Shown in pieces: positions 63,629 through 64,000 of a DNA stretch of 64,000 nt. The translations under genes and the position numbers were made by a program. Origin of the DNA: Phycisphaerales bacterium UBA5793 (GTDB lineage: Bacteria; Planctomycetota; Phycisphaerae; Phycisphaerales; UBA5793); contig DIDT01000066.1 of NCBI GenBank assembly GCA_002418285.1, positions 158,215 through 222,214 of the forward strand, read 5' to 3'. Position 1 is the first letter of the stretch. Each line of letters begins with the position of its first letter. The notes beneath the pieces were generated by a model that searched no databases, was not told the DNA's origin, and saw only the letters and a list, made by a program, of their open reading frames with translations.

Positions 63629-64000
63629 GTTGGAGTGTAGTGGCGAGTGGGTGAGGGGGGATCAGATCAGGCGTCTACCAACAGGTGAGGTGGTGCGCTG
63701 GTGTGCGAGCCGGCATTGGTTTGCGATGCGATATGCGGGGTGGCGGCGAGTCGCTCTCGAGTGGGAGTCAGACTTTTTTCGCGGGCGGCGCAGCGTGAGG
63801 CGCGATTCCAGAAAATGTGCAACGCAAAATGCGTGCCAACACGGAGATGCACCATGTTGGGAACTTCTGGTGCGCGCCAGAGCGCTTCCATGCGCGATTT
63901 TTGAGCGCAGGCGCGCGCTGCGGCGCGCGTTTGTGTAAATGAGCGCCTCTGTGCGGGACGAATCAGGAATTTTGAACGATTTTCATTTTTCTGAGGGGGG
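63629..64000. other. Gene-free, hairpin-rich end of window
   Basis: No convincing coding frame: the overlapping frames are Arg-rich and have no homology I recognise. Several self-complementary stretches: ACGCA-AAA-TGCGT (near 63815), GCACCA/TGGTGC (about 63850-63875), and the 63912-63929 hairpin, plus TTTTTT near 63775. It may be a leader of a gene outside the window, a structured RNA, or non-functional. Confidence 0.45.
63912..63929 (+). terminator. GC-rich hairpin followed by T-rich stretch
   Basis: CGCGCGC-TGCG-GCGCGCG is a perfect 7-bp stem with a tetraloop, followed by TTTGTGT. It could end an untranslated RNA from the region before it. No gene on the plus strand ends nearby, so its parent transcript is unknown. 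Confidence 0.4.

Overview
The window is a dense, GC-rich chromosomal segment of about 56 protein genes on both strands with short intergenic gaps. I see no rRNA, tRNA, CRISPR array, transposase or phage gene. The gene content suggests a planctomycete, probably of the Phycisphaerae type: very long SecA, small membrane proteins ending or starting with a CxxC...CPECG zinc ribbon, isolated prepilin-like proteins, an FG-GAP/UnbV protein, a chain of SPFH proteins, and a ribosomal alpha-operon without rpsD. This is inference from gene style; no rRNA is present to confirm it.

Layout. 1-5.0 kb (minus): ClpC (3' end outside the window), an Ntn-type asparaginase and an M16-like protein without the zinc motif. 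5.1-13 kb: argS, a PIG-L deacetylase, a TlpA-type thioredoxin (minus), an AroD-AroE fusion, an HD-GYP-like protein, a prepilin-like protein and scpB. 13-19.7 kb: dihydropyrimidinase, then map-infA-rpmJ-rpsM-rpsK-rpoA-rplQ and pheS. 19.8-23.8 kb: lineage-specific small membrane proteins, including a tandem pseudopilin-like pair and zinc-ribbon proteins. 23.9-26.6 kb: a His-rich P1B-type metal ATPase and an FmdB-like protein lacking cysteines.

26.6-37.9 kb holds the most unusual block: a minus-strand ABC-2 permease diverges from a plus-strand run of three SPFH (HflK/HflC-like) proteins, an ABC ATPase with a disordered tail, a second ABC-2 permease with a large internal soluble domain, and a big membrane-anchored helical protein. 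Spacing is tight (3-43 nt, ending in a 4-nt overlap), so these probably form one membrane assembly.

38-45 kb: PreA-like dihydropyrimidine dehydrogenase subunit, a small hypothetical, SecA with four extra tandem repeats, Lgt and GlpX. 46-50.6 kb (minus): a run of five envelope or hypothetical genes including a DUF1015 protein. 50.8-55.9 kb: tpiA, a SecG-fibronectin III fusion, a YicC-type protein, an APH-like phosphotransferase and an M48 membrane protease. 55.9-59.9 kb: Gfo/Idh/MocA oxidoreductase, another zinc-ribbon membrane protein, and hslU-hslV. 60-64 kb: FG-GAP/UnbV protein, AraC regulator, a small membrane protein, a BFD-like [2Fe-2S] protein, and a gene-free, hairpin-rich end.

Several genes connect functionally. 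SecA, SecG and Lgt serve export and lipoprotein maturation; ClpC and HslUV serve proteolysis; dihydropyrimidinase and PreA belong to reductive pyrimidine breakdown although 24 kb apart; tpiA and glpX belong to glycolysis/gluconeogenesis; infA, r-proteins, rpoA, pheS, argS and map form the translation core. Coordinates of starts were chosen from in-frame start codons, visible Shine-Dalgarno sequences and family N-termini.
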